NCBI RefSeq assembly: GCF_021462225.1
Contig: NC_061795.1
Span: 51,988,880 to 52,052,879, forward strand
DNA: 64,000 bases
Source: Girardinichthys multiradiatus
Taxonomy: Eukaryota; Chordata; Actinopteri; Cyprinodontiformes; Goodeidae
Direction: 5' to 3'
Numbering within the stretch: the first letter of the stretch is position 1; each line of letters opens with the position of its first letter. Position numbers and translations under genes: made by a program. Positions 1-64,000 of this stretch are shown one piece after another. Under the pieces are notes generated by a model. That model saw only the letters and a list, made by a program, of their open reading frames with translations. It was not told the origin of the DNA and did not search any database.

Positions 1-648
1 TAATGATTGTTAAAATCTTTTATGCAGTATCTCCAATTAGTGGTGAAGCCTTAGGAGACTTCAAAAGGGGGAAATTGTGGAGATATATTATGTGTGTGCA
101 TCATTATTATTATGTTCATAACCAGTGTGGGAAATAAAATGTATAACATGTGTTAGTATAAAGACATTGTGTATTGTGTTGTCTGCAAAGGTATTTCTCA
201 CAGAAGAGGTGAAGTGGAAAATTACTGAAAACTGCAGAAGTGTGAAAATTGGTGATAAGTGTTACTCCCTGCTTATATCAGTAGATACGAGTGCAGGTGC
301 TGGACAATGACTGTCTAAATATGGTAAGCCGGAAAAGTGTGTACGTGACTACATGTGAGAAAAAACTGTAAACAGGGCGCTGCCCATTTTAATGTGTGTT
401 TTAATAAAAGCCATGAGCCCAGTGAGAAGCTCAGAAGTCGTCTCGGTGTGTGGCCTGATCACATGAGAGCTTCCCCTGGTCCAGGTATTTTAATAACATA
501 CAGCTGTCTCCGTGTGATTTATTCTGTGTTGTGAATTCCTCCAGGTTACGGTGAATAAACGAACACGCAGAAGGCCTCTTTAAAGAGGTACTTCAACAAG
601 TCCCACAAGCCAACCACAGCCAATAGGACTCCTTCAGCTTGACAGTGT
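1..648. other. Unassigned intergenic/intronic sequence, possible retroelement tail
   Basis: No exon or transposase is recognised. Two AATAAA signals lie near 404-410 and 552-558 within sequence that could be the end of an LTR or other element. A 61-codon frame at 125-310 has no recognisable family. Confidence 0.3.
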
Positions 649-1046
649 CCCTTACTGCCAGTGTCCACCACTGGGTTCGGGGATTACCGCCGCGACAGGC
701 ACCACAGAGATGAGCGCATGAATTAGTTTTTCAAGGTCCTGCTGAGACATTAGTCCTTTAATCCTGGAGATGTTTTTTAGGTGATAGAAGGCTGACCTTG
801 TTACTGTACAGTAGCATCGACAATAGATGCAGGGAACATGGTCCACTCGGACTCTATGTCTTCAACATTCCCCGGTATCTGGTTAAAGCTCCCCCAGAGG
901 TGGGAGTTGAATACATCCCTGGCCGAGGGCTCTGCCAGACGTTCCCAGCCGACCCTCACTATGCGCTTGGGCCTGCCAAGTCTGTCCGGCTTTCTCCTCT
1001 TCCAACAATTCCAGTATTTCGTCTGGACAGGGTGAGGCATACTTAA
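649..1046 (-). mobile_element. RTE-like LINE fragment interrupted by a piece of L2-B
   Basis: The minus strand reads RRKPDRLGRPKRIV and WERLAEPSARDVFNSH, ending IESEWTMFPASIVDA (1040 to about 840). This is the linker between endonuclease and reverse transcriptase of the same RTE-like family seen at 4.1-5.9 kb. At about 715-800 the frame switches to L2-B sequence ([20 protein letters not shown]) and then returns to RTE-like sequence (reverse of 649-712). A short L2-B segment therefore sits inside the RTE fragment. Confidence 0.7.
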
Positions 1047-1380
1047 GGATAATTAGGATCACTATTAATTAATCCAAAGTATTACCCTTGTTGCATGCAA
1101 TATTGATTGAAGTGTTTTATGCTGAACTGTTTTGATTTGCTGTTTGAATAGTGTGAAAGTGCAACGAGCGGATGCACTCGAGTTGGATGCGTTTGTCCTG
1201 CTGATTGCCAATCACTCAGGGGTTAAGGCTGAACTTTGAAAGTTTTTCATTAGAAACAGACTGCAGTCTGGACCTTGCGGCCTGACCACTCCATTGTTCG
1301 TTCCATCATTTGATTACCCTTGGGGTTTTTCCACCGAGCTCCCGCCTTGGAGTTTTATGAGCCTTTGTTTGAGATTTGGG

Positions 1381-2035
1381 GTTATCAGCTGCTAGTGGCA
1401 CAGCGTAGTAGTTTTTCTTTCAATAGTCCAGACTGATTCTGGAAATTATTTCCTCTACTAACAAAGTTATCTCAGACCCTACAGAGATCAATAAGATTTT
1501 TCATTCTTTCTATGCAGACCTCTACTCTTCACAATGTTCACCAGATGTTTAAAATGGGGATAACCCCCTGTATAAGATTGTCTTCCCTAAAATAGATGAG
1601 AATTTGAGTCAGAAAATAAGTGGGCCAATTTCTGTTAAAGAACTACATAAAGCTGTGATGTCACTTTAGAATGTTAAAACCACAAGCCCTGATTGCTTCA
1701 ATGTTGAATTTTATGAGCTCTCTTCTAGCTCTGTTGTGCCAGCCCTTCAGAAAATGTATAATGAGTCCTTTACAAGGGGTTGCCTGCCCTCCGCCCTTTT
1801 GGAGGCCTCAATCTCACTCTTTGCCAAAGGCCCCCTCCTTTGTAGCAGTTAGAGGCCTTTCTCACTTTTAAATGTTGATGTAAAGATCCTGTCAAACATT
1901 TTAGCTCAGCGTCTATAACAGGTTCTATCAGACATAATATCTATGGACCAAACTGGGTTTATGTGTGGAAGATTCTCTTCTCATAACACAAGATAACTCC
2001 TAAATATCATCAATTCAAATGAAATGGCCTCTATG
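1381..2035 (+). mobile_element. L1-clade LINE reverse-transcriptase fragment (decayed)
   Basis: Several plus-strand frames join to give the L1-type RT signature: an AV..L...K..SPD.FNVEFYE stretch, PALQKMYNESFTRGCLPSAL, SISLFAKGPLLCS then RPFSLLNVDVKILSNILAQR, and DQTGFMCGRFSSHNTR. There are multiple frameshifts and stops. It lies between two fragments of the RTE-like family. Confidence 0.7.
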
Positions 2036-2039
2036 ATCT

Positions 2040-3027
2040 GAACCAGGGTGGTGTTTAGATATTGGACTTCTGTGCCAGTCACTGTTTGTCCATAATGAAC
2101 ACCATGTTCGATCATTAGTATGTTCATAAGTGCTCTTGGCACCAGGACACCCTAGGAAGGAGGTTGATGATCAACTTTGTAGTCATGTCTTCAAACCTTC
2201 AGCCGCAGGTTTTCGACACTCGGATGAAGGGAGGCGCTGAGCTGTCCAAAGATCACTGCATGGAATAGGAGGAAACCGGACAGACTTGGCAGGTCCAAGC
2301 ATATAAGTGAGGGTATGCTGGGAACGTCTGGCGGAGCCCTCAGTCAGGGATATATTCAACTCCCATCTCTGGGAGAGTGCCAACTCTGCTGCCCGTAGCT
2401 GTGGCCATGCGGTCTGCGGTGCCTGTCACGGCGGTAATCCGAACCTGGTGGTGGACACCAGGTTCAGGGATTGTGTTAATTTGTGTATGTACGCCGGCGT
2501 AGTCCAAAGATACAGCTAGCTGTAATACCCGTTTATCTTGTATCAGGGAGGCTGTTTAGGTTACCCTACAGCGCAAGTAGGGTGTTTCTCATGTTGATAA
2601 TCCATATGAATTAAAGTCTCTTTAACTTTGCCAACAGTCATATTACAGGGTGCCCTGGCATCAATATCAAGTGAAACCGGACAAACAGAAGTAGGCTAGT
2701 AGAGTACGGGAGGTTTGACAGAGCTTTATCTTGGCTCCATCAATCAGCCTCTAGGCTGTGCTACCAGGTTCTAGCCATCAGTCACCACACCCTCCCTTGG
2801 GAGGTGTTCCAGGCACATCCCACCAGGAGGAGAACCAGGAGACGGCCCAGGACACACTGGAGGGACTGTCTCAGCGGGCCTAGGAAGGACTTGGGCTTCC
2901 GCATGAGGAGCAGCAAGAGGTGTCTAGGGAGAAGGAGTCTTTGCTTAGTCTGCTGCCCTCTCGATCCGGTCCCAGATGAGGAAGATGACGAGTATGAGTA
3001 CTTCTGTCCAATACAGAAGAGCTAGCT
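2040..3027 (+). mobile_element. RTE-like LINE fragment, internally deleted
   Basis: Plus-strand sequence near 2050-2390 matches the end of the endonuclease and the linker of the 4.1-kb copy (MSSNLQPQVFDTRMKGGAEL, GNVWRSPQSG, VRDIFNSHLW). Positions 2770-3027 carry the 3' end (WEVFQAHPTRRRTRRRPRTH, DPVPDEEDDEYEYFC). The RT body is missing. About 2520-2770 is unrelated unassigned sequence. Confidence 0.75.
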
Positions 3028-4089
3028 TATTGGGTCAAGACAGCCATCTACATTAAGCATAAAAAATCCAACACTAAACTAGGGGAGATGACCTCACGTT
3101 TTATCTTTCTAAAACATTACAATACAGCAAGAACTCCTTTCACACCTGGATACTTGTGACTAAAACAATCCACATGCTAGCCTCATGAGGAAGCATTTCA
3201 CAAAGACAACCTAAATATTCAACCAAATAGAGGGTCAGTGACGAATGTGAGTATTGTTGGCTGCATTATGTCCTTAAAAGCCCTATGGGTGTGGTTGTTC
3301 AACTTGGAAATCACATCCTACCAACCATGTTCAGAAGAAAAGAAGTTTTTTGAATGAGAGATGAATAGTCTTCAAGAACCAAGAAAAAAATTTCCAGTTA
3401 CCTTCTAAGGATTGCCATGTCCAGGATGACTGAATATCTAATCTAGTGTATTGCTTTGAATGTTTTGTATGCCCTGCATATCAATACAATTGCTATTTTT
3501 GGGTTTTGGACTATTTAGAAAAACAACTGCTTTGTAATCAAAATCAAGAAACCGATTTAAAGTTTGAAAAAGGATAACATGTCAGTATTTACTGAAAATA
3601 AAAATCTGAGATGAAAACAGAGATTGGCATATCTGCTGTCAAAATAAGGTGAGATCTTGCCATGTAATCCATGCAACATTCAGCAACTGCTAACAGTTAA
3701 CTCCATAAAAGTTACAATAAATATCCTTATGTCCTTATGTGTAATCCAGGCAATAATTATTAAAATACACAGTTGAAGCAGTGAAGAGTGAAACAAGCAT
3801 GTTCTCATATTCTGGAGCTGAGAGACTGGAAAGGCCTGTGTGGAGCCACATATTATCTATCTGATCTTTTGCAAAAATATAAACAAGTATATCCAAAGAA
3901 ATGATGTAAGATAATATTTTCTATTCTTCTACAAGTATTAAATGCAATCAGCAATCTTTGATCATTAAGTAAAAAGATGTATGATTGAAATGTGGGTAAG
4001 AACTGAGAATTTGAGTAAACAAAATGAAGGTTTGACATTCTCAATCAGCTATATATGAAAGAGATATAACGTTAATCATTTGTGAAGCA
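3028..4089. other. No feature recognised
   Basis: AT-rich sequence. No exon-like segment, transposon end or RNA gene was seen on either strand. Confidence 0.5.
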
Positions 4090-5880
4090 CCCCTTATGAC
4101 GACTACAAAATTGAGGCACGTGACGTCGCCCGGTACGGCGAAGCCGGGGTTCCACCCTGGAGCCAGGCCTCGTCAGAGAGCGCCTGGTGGCTGGGTTACT
4201 CCTCGCAGGACCAAGCCCAAACGAGAGACGCGAGACCATCCCCCAGTGGGCCCACCACCTGCAGTGGGAACCGTGAGGGACCAGTGCAAAGAGGATTGGG
4301 CGGCGGACGAAGGTGGAGACCTCAGCGGCCTGATCCCCGGATGCTTAGGCTGGCTCTAGGGACGTGGAATATCACCTCGCTGGGGGGGAAGGAGCCTGAG
4401 CTTGTGCGGGAGGTCAAGAGATATCGACTAGAAATAGTCGGCCTCGTCTCCACGCACAGCGTGGGCTCTGGAACCCATCTCCTTGAGAGGGGTTGGACTC
4501 TCTCCTACTCTGGAGTGGCGCACAGGGAGAGGCGGTGGGCTGGTGTGGGTTTGCTTGTTGCCCCCAGCTCAGCCGTCTAGTGTTGGGGTTTACCCCAGTG
4601 GATGAGAAGGTCGTATCCCTGTGCCTTCGGGATGGGGATAGGTCTCTGACTGTCGTCTCGGCCTACAGTCCAAGTGGTAGTGCGGAGTACCCGGCCTTCT
4701 TGGCGTCCCTGTCGGGGGTGCTGGATAATGCCCCTCCTGGGGACTCCATTATTCTGCTGGGGGACTTCAACGCCCACGTGGGAAACGACAGTGACACCTG
4801 GAGAGGCGTGATCGGGAGGAATGGCCTCCTGATCTGAATCCGAGTGGTGTTTTGTTATTGGACTTCTGTGCTAGTCACGGATTGTCCATAACGAACACCA
4901 TGTTCAAACATAAGGGTGTCCATCAGTGCACTTGGCACCAGGACACCCTAGGAAGGAGGTTGATGATCAACTTTGTAGTCATGTCTTCAAACCTTCAGCC
5001 GCAGGTTTTCGACACTCGAATGAAGGGAGGCGCTGAGCTGTCCAAAGATCACTACATGGTGATGACTTGCATCTGCTGGAATAGGAGGAAACCGCATGCG
5101 CTGGGGCGGTTCGCAGCCGAGTGTGAAGCAGCTGGGATGAAGATCAGCTCCTCCAAGTCCGAGGCCATGGTACTCGACCGGAAAAGGGTGGCTTGTCCTC
5201 TTCAGGTTGGAGGGGAGTTCCTGCCTCAAGTGGAGGAGTTTAAGTATCTCGGGGTCTTGTTCACGAGTGAGGGAAAAATGGAGCAGGAGATCGACAGACG
5301 GATCAGTGCGGCTGCCGCAGTAATGGGGGCGCTGTGCCGGGCTGTTGTGGTGAAGAGAGAGCTGAGCCGAAAAGCGTAGCTCTCAATTTACCAGTTGGTC
5401 TACGTTCCTACCCTCATCTATGGCCATGAACTTTGGGTCATGACCGAAAGAACGAGATCCCGAATACAAGCGGCTGAAATGAGCTTCCTCCGTAGGGTGG
5501 CCGGGCACTCCCTTAGAGATAGGGTGAGGAGCTTGGCCATTCGGGAGGAGCTCGGAGTAGAGCCGCTGCTCCTCCACATCGAGAGGAGCCAGTTGAGGTG
5601 GCTCGGGCATCTATACCGGATGCCTCCTGGACGCCTTCCTTGGGAGGTGTTCCAGGCACGTCCCACCGGGAGGAGGCCCAGGGGACGGCGCAGGACACGC
5701 TGGAGGGACTATGTCTCTCGGCTGACCTGGGAACGCCTTGGGCTCCCCCCAGAGGAGCTGGAGGAGGTGTCTGGAAAGAGGGACGTCTGGGCATCTCTGC
5801 TGAGTCTGCTGCCCCCGCGACCCGGTCCTGGATAAAGAGGAAGACGACGGGTACGAGTACATTTGTGAAGCATGAATAAA
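4090..5880 (+). mobile_element. RTE-like LINE copy lacking the RT core
   Basis: Plus strand. AP-type endonuclease begins near 4340 (LGTWNITSLGGKEPELVREV), includes [20 protein letters not shown] at about 4745-4810, and ends near 5090. It then joins directly to the RT C-terminal part (GRFAAECEAAGMKISSSKSE, EEFKYLGVLFTSEGKMEQEI, LWVMTERTRSRIQAAEMSFL, LPPRPGPG), ending in the TACGAGTAC-type 3' tail. The polymerase palm with its catalytic aspartates is deleted at about 5097. Further damage: frameshifts near 4565 and 4832 and an in-frame TAG at 5377-5379. The clade is assigned from the endonuclease and C-terminal style only. Confidence 0.8.
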
Positions 5881-7484
5881 AAGAATGAAGTGATGGTTTT
5901 ACAACTGTATTTTAAAGTAAATGCTGAAAGCTGAAGAATGAAATGTGTAATACTGTGTAAAGTTTAAAACTGAGCAGATTAGGGAGAGAACTGTAGGATG
6001 ACTGGGAGTGACGAGAGCCAGCTGCTGACAGCGAACCTTTTCAAGGCTAACGGGAGGAAGGGAGGATGCGACTACAGACCAGCGTGGCTATTACCGGCAT
6101 CTCCAAGACCTCAGAAGGTCACAGTGACCATGACTAAAGTATTGAGCAATAATCAAGAAGCTGAGCTGAATAGGTTGCGCAATAACTAAGAAGCCTAACA
6201 AGGGGCTGACTGGTGAAAGCATCAAGCACCATAAAAACAATGCTGAAGGAGGGAACGGGGTTGTTTCCTCGCAGAAGACCAGCGAACAAGATCGGATGGA
6301 GAAAATAAGCTTGGATGGAAAAGGAACAGAGACACAGCCCAACTGATCAACTGCATTAAAAAGAGGATCAACCCGTTTGCCTTAGAAGGACTGTGCCTCA
6401 AGATTAAGAATCTGATTTCATCTAAAGCCTTTTTATCCAGACAACAGAAGTTAACTTGATCAGTGAACAGCTGATTGCTCTAAGTTTCAGGCTTCTGGAA
6501 GTCCTGAATCAACCTCATTTAAGTCTCCGGGTTTCCTTCAACTCTTCAGCCTCTGGAAACTACTGTCTTCAGAGACATATAACAACAAAGATCCTGTTTA
6601 ACCATCAAAGCCTGGAGCATCAGTTCCTGACACTTAAAGGAAGAAAACTGAAGATTAAGTCGTATTCCCTTCAAGAAACCACTCGTTACCAGAAGAAACA
6701 TCTCCATCAGGTGGATGGATGAGCCTCCGTCTTCAAAGCCTCTCCAAACTCACTAGTTTCAGCATCAGGGAAAGACAGGTTGAGTTGATTGATTCATTTC
6801 TATTATTGAAATTATTTTGTGTTGCTGAATTTAATCTGTTACTGACCCCTGCAAAAGCGTTACCAATTAAAATTTTTTTTTTAAATTCTAGTTAAATCTT
6901 GGACATTCAATTATTTGAGTCACCGTATTGTTGGTTTGTTCATTGGTGGTAAAAAGTCTTGTTGCCTGGTTCCAAGATATTTTAGGAGGTTTTTATAGGT
7001 TGCCTTAGTCAAGTTTGTTAAAACAGCGCCCTTGGGGCTCGTGCTGAGCTACTAAAATTAACCTAGCCCATATACCAAGAGCCAGTTGTAAAATTAGGGA
7101 ACGAGCAGCCGTGAACAAAAGTGACTGTTGAAGGTGTGGATGACTGTGAGAGGCTACTCAGTCGTCCAGACCTCCAGTTGAAGAAGGGCGAGACTTTTGG
7201 ATGAAGGCTGTCAGAGGCTAGGCGAGTCATTTCCCGACACCAGCTTAAACAAAACTTTCATTAAACCTGCTTAGTAAGATCTTTCAGGTTTAGGGAAGTC
7301 CGGACCCGTTGGATGGAGAGCTGGATTGAGCAATCCCTTTAGACATGGGGAAGTAGGAGGGAGGGGTTAGCTCATCGGACAACGAAACTGCCAAAAATCC
7401 CATAATATTGTAATTTCTTTATTTCAACCAATCCTCTTTCATGTGTTGTACTTAAAGAAAGTTCATTAAAGAAATTCCACTTAC
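5881..7484. other. Non-coding stretch left of fanca exon 23
   Basis: Searched for further fanca exons and mobile-element proteins on both strands and found none. An 88-codon plus-strand frame at 6456-6722 has no recognisable family. Confidence 0.5.
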
Positions 7485-61244
<53,760 letters not shown>

Positions 61245-61560
61245 TATGGCTGAGGACGGAATCCAGACTTGAAGTGAGGAGATTTAAAACCTTTAGCCTA
61301 GTTTCCTTCGTTATTTAAACGCTGTCGTCCATGGACAGTTTTCTTTCTGCTCAACAGGAAGTAGCGAGCTTTGGCTTTGCTCTGTCCACCATTTTCCTCT
61401 TCGCGCTTTAGTCTCTCATTGGTCGGAACTGCAGCCAATCGGGTACGATCTTCAGCATTTTGGGACAATGTCGGAGTATCCAAACACGGAGTAGGCGTAT
61501 CTAAATTAAAACTTTTCTCCACCACCAACCCTGATTAGACGAGCGAAATCAAGCGCAGCA
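61245..61560 (-). promoter_or_regulatory. fanca: fanca 5' UTR and probable promoter
   Basis: Upstream of the ATG there are two CCAAT motifs in opposite orientation (61418-61422 and 61435-61439) and an E2F-like core TTCGCGCT at 61400-61407. No TATA box is seen close to the start. Fanconi genes are generally cell-cycle (E2F) regulated, so this arrangement is plausible. The transcription start was not determined. A 76-codon minus-strand frame (61298-61528) in the region is probably chance. Confidence 0.5.
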
Positions 61561-62171
61561 CACGATTGGACGACCATGTGACTGTGTGTATATTAACAAG
61601 TCAGTATCTAATTGGATGAACGTAACAGGAAGTTACTGTCATTTATTTGTTTAGTTTAAAGAGCGAGAGATATTGTGTGGGCTAAAAGTACTCATTGGGA
61701 CAAAATTATTGATACCTTGCTGTTACTTTCAAAAAGAAAATACGTTCTTGGTATTGAAATAATGTGAAATCGACGAAAGTAGTTTGAAACAAATATAAAT
61801 TAAAACATTAAAATATAGAATTTAAAAATAATAATAGTAATTAAAGTAGCCATAACTTCATATTTTCTTGTTTCTTGTTCCTTTTAAAGCAGTCACCACA
61901 GATAAGTGATTACTGTCATTTTCTGTGAGATTTCTGCAGGTGGAGCAGGTAATTTGGCTCACATATTAGTAAGTGGCTTCAGCTGCCTCAGGTTTGAAAG
62001 GTCACTTCTTCCCACTCCATGTTTCCACTAAAATACAATAGTAGATTGTGTTTTAGCTTTTTGTTCTGGGTTATTATCTAAAGGAGGATTTAGAGGACTG
62101 AGACCGGCAACACATTCGCTGTATATTTAATACAGCAAATATGTTGCTAATCCTAACCCTAATAATATATA
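61561..62171. other. Upstream flank of fanca, no feature recognised
   Basis: No divergent gene, CpG-rich block or transposon protein was seen. Confidence 0.4.
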
Positions 62172-62355
62172 CAGTGAGGAAAATAAGTATTTGAGTTGCT
62201 AGTTCTCCCACTTAGAAATCATGGAGGGGTCTGAAATTTTCATCTTAGGTGCATGTCCACTGTGAGAGACATAATCTTTAAAAAAAATCCAGTAATCACA
62301 ATGTATGATTTTTTTATAATTTATAATTTATATAATTTATAATTTATTATAATTT
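62172..62355. mobile_element. Tc1-like inverted-repeat fragment
   Basis: Starts CAGTGAGGAAAATAAGTATT after TA (62170-62171) and continues AGTTCTCCCACTTAGAAATC and CATGTCCACTGTGAGAGACA, a typical fish Tc1 terminal repeat. It ends in TTATAATTTATAATT simple sequence at the L2-A junction. No transposase. Confidence 0.65.
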
Positions 62356-64000
62356 AGTCGTTTCATCTAGAAAGAAAGAACAGATAAACTCTGAGCCAGT
62401 TTTCAAGGTTAGAGTCTGAAAGAGAGCACATAGAGTTAGTCACAGTAGAAGCTCAGTCTGTAGCCATGTCTAGGAGAGAGAAAGGGTTAAACACTGAAAG
62501 ACAGGGCTATGTGGATCATTGGTAGAAGGTGAGCATTAAGTTGTTGTCAGCAGAAGCTCGGTCAATTCCCCTCTCCAGAAAGGTGTCACAGGCAGAAACA
62601 GAGCCAGGCCAGGTGTAGCTTCTAGGAAGAGAAAAGAGAGTACAAGGTTAAAAGCTGAAATAACAGCAATCAATGCAAAATTGGAGAGTAGTATGAGAAT
62701 GTAGTGAAGAGGGTGAAAGTGGTCGTTATGTCCTCCAGCAGCCTAAGCCTATAGCAGCATAACTACACAGATAGTTTCAGTTCAGATTATTTGGTTAAAT
62801 GGCGCTTATTTACAACAATGTCGTCTCAAGGAACCTCACAAAGGGTCCCACTGATGGTCATTGTTATACTAAAAACCGCAAGGATTGGGATACCTCCCTC
62901 TGTCAGACTGATTATAACCATTGGAAAAGAGAAGGGGTCATACAGGTAGCAGAAATGGAGGGTGTGTTTGCACCTCAACCATAACTGAGCCGGTTTAGGC
63001 TAAACCTGACTCCCCCTTACTCCAACCAACAGGGAGGGAAGAAGACGGAGGTAAAAAATAAGGAAGATAGCTCAGGATAAACTAAGCCACTCTAACTATA
63101 AGCTTTCTCAAAAAGGAAAGTTTTAAGCCTAGCCTTAAAAGTAGACAGGGTGTCTGCCTCACGGACTAAAACTGGGAGCTGGTTCCACAGGAGAGGAGCC
63201 TGATAACTAAAGGATCTGCCTCCCATTCTACTTCTAGAGACTCTAGGAACCACCAGTAAACCTGCAGTCTGAGAACAAAGTGCTCTGTTAGGAACATATG
63301 GACCAATCAGATCTCTGATGTATGATGGAGCTAGATCATTAAGGGCTTTATATGTGAGGAGGATAATTTTAAATTATATTCTGGATTTAACAGGGAGCCA
63401 ATGAAGGGAAGCTAAAATAGGAGAAATATGATCTCTCTTTTTAATTTTCATCAGAACTCTTGCTGCAGCATTTTGAATCAGCTGAAGGCTTTTAACTGCA
63501 TTTTGTGGACATCCTGATAGTAAAGAATTACAATAGTCCAGCCTTGAAGTAACAAATGCATGGACTAGTTTTTCAGCGTCACTCCTGGACAGGATATTTC
63601 TAATTTTGGCAATGTTCTGGAGATGAAAGAAGGAAATCCTAGAAACCTGATTAATATGGGATTTAAATGACATGTCCTGGTCAAAAATAACACCAAGGTT
63701 TTTTACTTTATTATCTAACCCTGGTCGACTGGATCAAATGCAGCACTGAGATCTAACAGAACCAGAACAGACACAAGTCCATTATCTGAGGCCATAAGAA
63801 TATCATTAGTGACTTTCAGCAGAGCTGTTTCAGTGCTATGATGAGCTCTGAAACCTCACTGAAACTCTTCAAACAGGTCATTGCTGTATAAATGTTCACA
63901 CATTTGATTAGCAACTATTTTCTCAAGAATTTTAGATAAGAATGGAAGATTGGATATAGGTCTGTAATTTTTCAAGTCATCTCGATCAAGCGAAGGTTTC
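62356..64000 (-). mobile_element. L2-A LINE, internally deleted, runs off the right edge
   Basis: Minus strand. RT N-terminal part at 63725-64000 ([53 protein letters not shown]) jumps at about 63718 to NKVKNLGVIFDQDMSFKSHI (63700-63640). The palm with its catalytic Asp pair is therefore missing. The C-terminus follows (SRSDAEKLVHAFVTSRLDYC ... LHWLPVKSRI, then TAA), and the 3' UTR to 62356. It contains the 53.9-kb type segment at 62775-62935. Confidence 0.85.

Noticed and set aside
7200..7440. Possible fanca exon 24
   Set aside because: No minus-strand segment with acceptor, donor and the expected aromatic-rich FANCA sequence was found here or further left.
61298..61528. 76-codon frame upstream of fanca on the same strand
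   Set aside because: Ends before exon 1 and has no homology I can recognise; more likely chance in the promoter/5' UTR.

Overview
The window is vertebrate, almost certainly teleost (spiny-rayed fish) genomic DNA. It carries one host gene, read on the minus strand from about 61.2 kb to beyond the left edge. That gene is the 5' half of fanca (Fanconi anaemia complementation group A). I assembled 23 small coding exons by hand from splice signals. They join with consistent phase into one uninterrupted frame of 2192 nt (about 730 codons, roughly half of the ~1450-residue vertebrate protein). The ATG is at 61242-61244, exon 23 ends at 7485, and the remaining exons must lie to the left of the window.

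Most of what is left is transposable elements filling the introns. The families typical of teleosts are all present. LINEs: Rex1 (two copies), two L2-like families (called L2-A and L2-B here), an RTE-like family with AP endonuclease, a Rex3/RTE-like fragment and an L1-clade fragment. Tc1/mariner DNA transposons: family Tc1-A (three copies, one with an intact 334-residue transposase), Tc1-B (two copies) and many decayed remnants. There are also tRNA-derived SINEs, a probable solo LTR and a GIN/Gypsy-type integrase remnant.

Layout: 0-7.4 kb LINE fragments left of exon 23; 7.5-8.7 kb fanca exons 23-20; 8.7-15.6 kb a nested transposon stack that makes up almost all of intron 19 (TTAA-flanked element containing Tc1-A and a hAT-like element, the latter containing Rex1); 15.8-16.0 kb exons 19-18; 17.8-19.7 kb second Rex1; 20-26.6 kb exons 17-12 with L2-A, integrase and SINE debris; 26.9-30.7 kb a second nested stack in intron 11; 30.9-31.3 kb exons 11-10; 31.3-44 kb the TE-packed intron 9; 44.0-52.2 kb exons 9-4; 54.4-54.8 kb exons 3-2; 54.8-61.2 kb intron 1; 61.2-61.5 kb exon 1 and promoter; 62.2-64 kb further Tc1 and L2-A sequence.

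The most unusual structure is a 1.08-kb hairpin element with arms of several hundred bp and an 8-bp target duplication. It sits at the same nucleotide position inside two L2-B LINE copies (36.3-37.35 kb and 57.5-58.6 kb). Markers suggest that it travelled as a passenger of the LINE and that its interior later inverted between the arms. No CRISPR, operon, rRNA or functional tRNA gene is present.
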